Part shown: positions 7,497 to 7,858 of the stretch, piece by piece | Numbering within the stretch: position 1 is the stretch's first letter | Layout of the letters: every line of letters starts with the position of its first letter | DNA from: Bacteroidota bacterium | Lineage (GTDB): Bacteria; Bacteroidota; Bacteroidia; Chitinophagales; Chitinophagaceae | Direction of reading: 5' to 3' | NCBI GenBank assembly: GCA_947461985.1 | Contig: CANHNT010000084.1 | Span: 1-7,858 of the forward strand | Length of the DNA stretch: 7,858 nucleotides | Translations under genes and position numbers: made by a program | The notes under the pieces: generated by a model | Told to the model about the DNA's origin: nothing | Seen by the model: the letters and a program-made list of their open reading frames with translations, nothing else | Databases searched by the model: none

Positions 7497-7858
7497 TGAT
7501 TTGGCAAGAGTGGAAGTTCCAATTTTGATTCTTCTTTAATCACCCCCATCGGTATTCTAAAATTTACTTCCAATCCGTGTGTTTTATTGGTATTATCATA
7601 GTCCACTATTATTCGGTCGATAATAGACCGTATTAGTTCCTTTTTCTTTGGTTGGGACAATTGGTCGTCTTCTTTTATTAAGTCATCTAAATGGTCTATA
7701 ACCTCGTACCAATGGGATTCTGAATCGAGAGATGTTAGGGTGGATTGTATGGAATCAATTTTTGATGAGATTGATAGATGTTCCTTATTGAGTTGTTTTT
7801 TCAAGGTTTTATAAATGTTTTCGGATTGGAATTCTCCCAAGTAGTTCTTCCTTTCAAC
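7457..7858 (-). CDS. C-terminal part of a large serine recombinase (partial, runs off the right edge)
   Basis: The minus-strand frame is open from the right edge (first codons VERKNYLGEF) to a TGA at 7457-7459, giving 133 residues of C-terminus. TTG at 7840 is an internal Leu codon, not a start. The segment has a charged helical, coiled-coil-like part (KTLKKQLNKEH to SIQSTLTSL). It is followed by KKKELIRSIIDRIIVDYD and LEVNFRIPMG, the pattern found near the end of Bacteroidota 'recombinase family' large serine recombinases, after the zinc-ribbon and coiled-coil region. The catalytic resolvase domain lies outside the window, so the family call rests on the tail only. The last 12 residues (HSTVTDFAKLRG) and the stop codon are encoded antisense to the glmS 3' end. 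This suggests an integrase lying at the end of its element, inserted at glmS. Whether the full gene is intact cannot be seen. Confidence 0.65.
   Translation of the reverse strand, partial: VERKNYLGEFQSENIYKTLKKQLNKEHLSISSKIDSIQSTLTSLDSESHWYEVIDHLDDLIKEDDQLSQPKKKELIRSIIDRIIVDYDNTNKTHGLEVNFRIPMGVIKEESKLELPLLPNHHSTVTDFAKLRG

Noticed and set aside
7501..7522. Hairpin TTGG...CCAA just after glmS as an intrinsic terminator
   Set aside because: The stem is short with a bulge, is not followed directly by a clean T-run, and lies inside the recombinase coding frame.
7497..7858. Tn7-like insertion at attTn7 downstream of glmS
   Set aside because: The adjacent reading frame looks like a serine recombinase tail. 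Nothing resembling TnsA-E or Tn7 end repeats is seen in the short downstream stretch.

Overview
The window comes from the Bacteroidota. It is AT-rich and has almost no Shine-Dalgarno sequences. It carries -7 promoter elements of the Bacteroidota type (TAnnTTTG), a lipoprotein of the family DUF4270, and the gene neighbourhood panC / glgA-like / DUF4270 / glmS that recurs in this phylum. I would not push the assignment below phylum from this sequence alone.

Layout. (1) 111-2441 (+): a large exported protein of the S41 / tricorn-core protease type. It has a signal peptide, a beta-rich middle, a PDZ-like segment and a C-terminal S41 fold in which the usual nucleophile position reads Gly. (2) 2444-3277 (-): panC, pantothenate synthetase, tail-to-tail with gene 1 and only 2 bp away. 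(3) 3278-3377: a 100-bp divergent promoter region with one exact TAnnTTTG on each strand. (4) 3378-7496 (+): a compact three-gene run with gaps of 12 and 6 bp. It holds a half-length glycogen-synthase-like protein, a DUF4270 lipoprotein and glmS. (5) 7457 to the right edge (-): the C-terminal part of a large serine recombinase. It runs off the window and its last codons are read antisense through the final 40 bp of glmS.

How it fits together. PanC makes pantothenate for CoA. GlmS makes glucosamine-6-phosphate, the first committed metabolite toward UDP-GlcNAc, peptidoglycan and lipopolysaccharide. The DUF4270 lipoprotein is an envelope protein of unknown role. The glgA-like protein lacks the sequence features expected of a working glycogen synthase, so its usual name is probably misleading. 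The recombinase at the 3' end of glmS most likely marks the end of an integrated mobile element whose bulk lies to the right of the window.

The points most worth a second look are the recombinase/glmS overlap, where one DNA segment encodes the C-termini of two proteins on opposite strands, the displaced catalytic serine of the S41-like protein, and the degenerate half glycogen synthase. I found no RNA genes, CRISPR arrays, insertion sequences or convincing intrinsic terminators.
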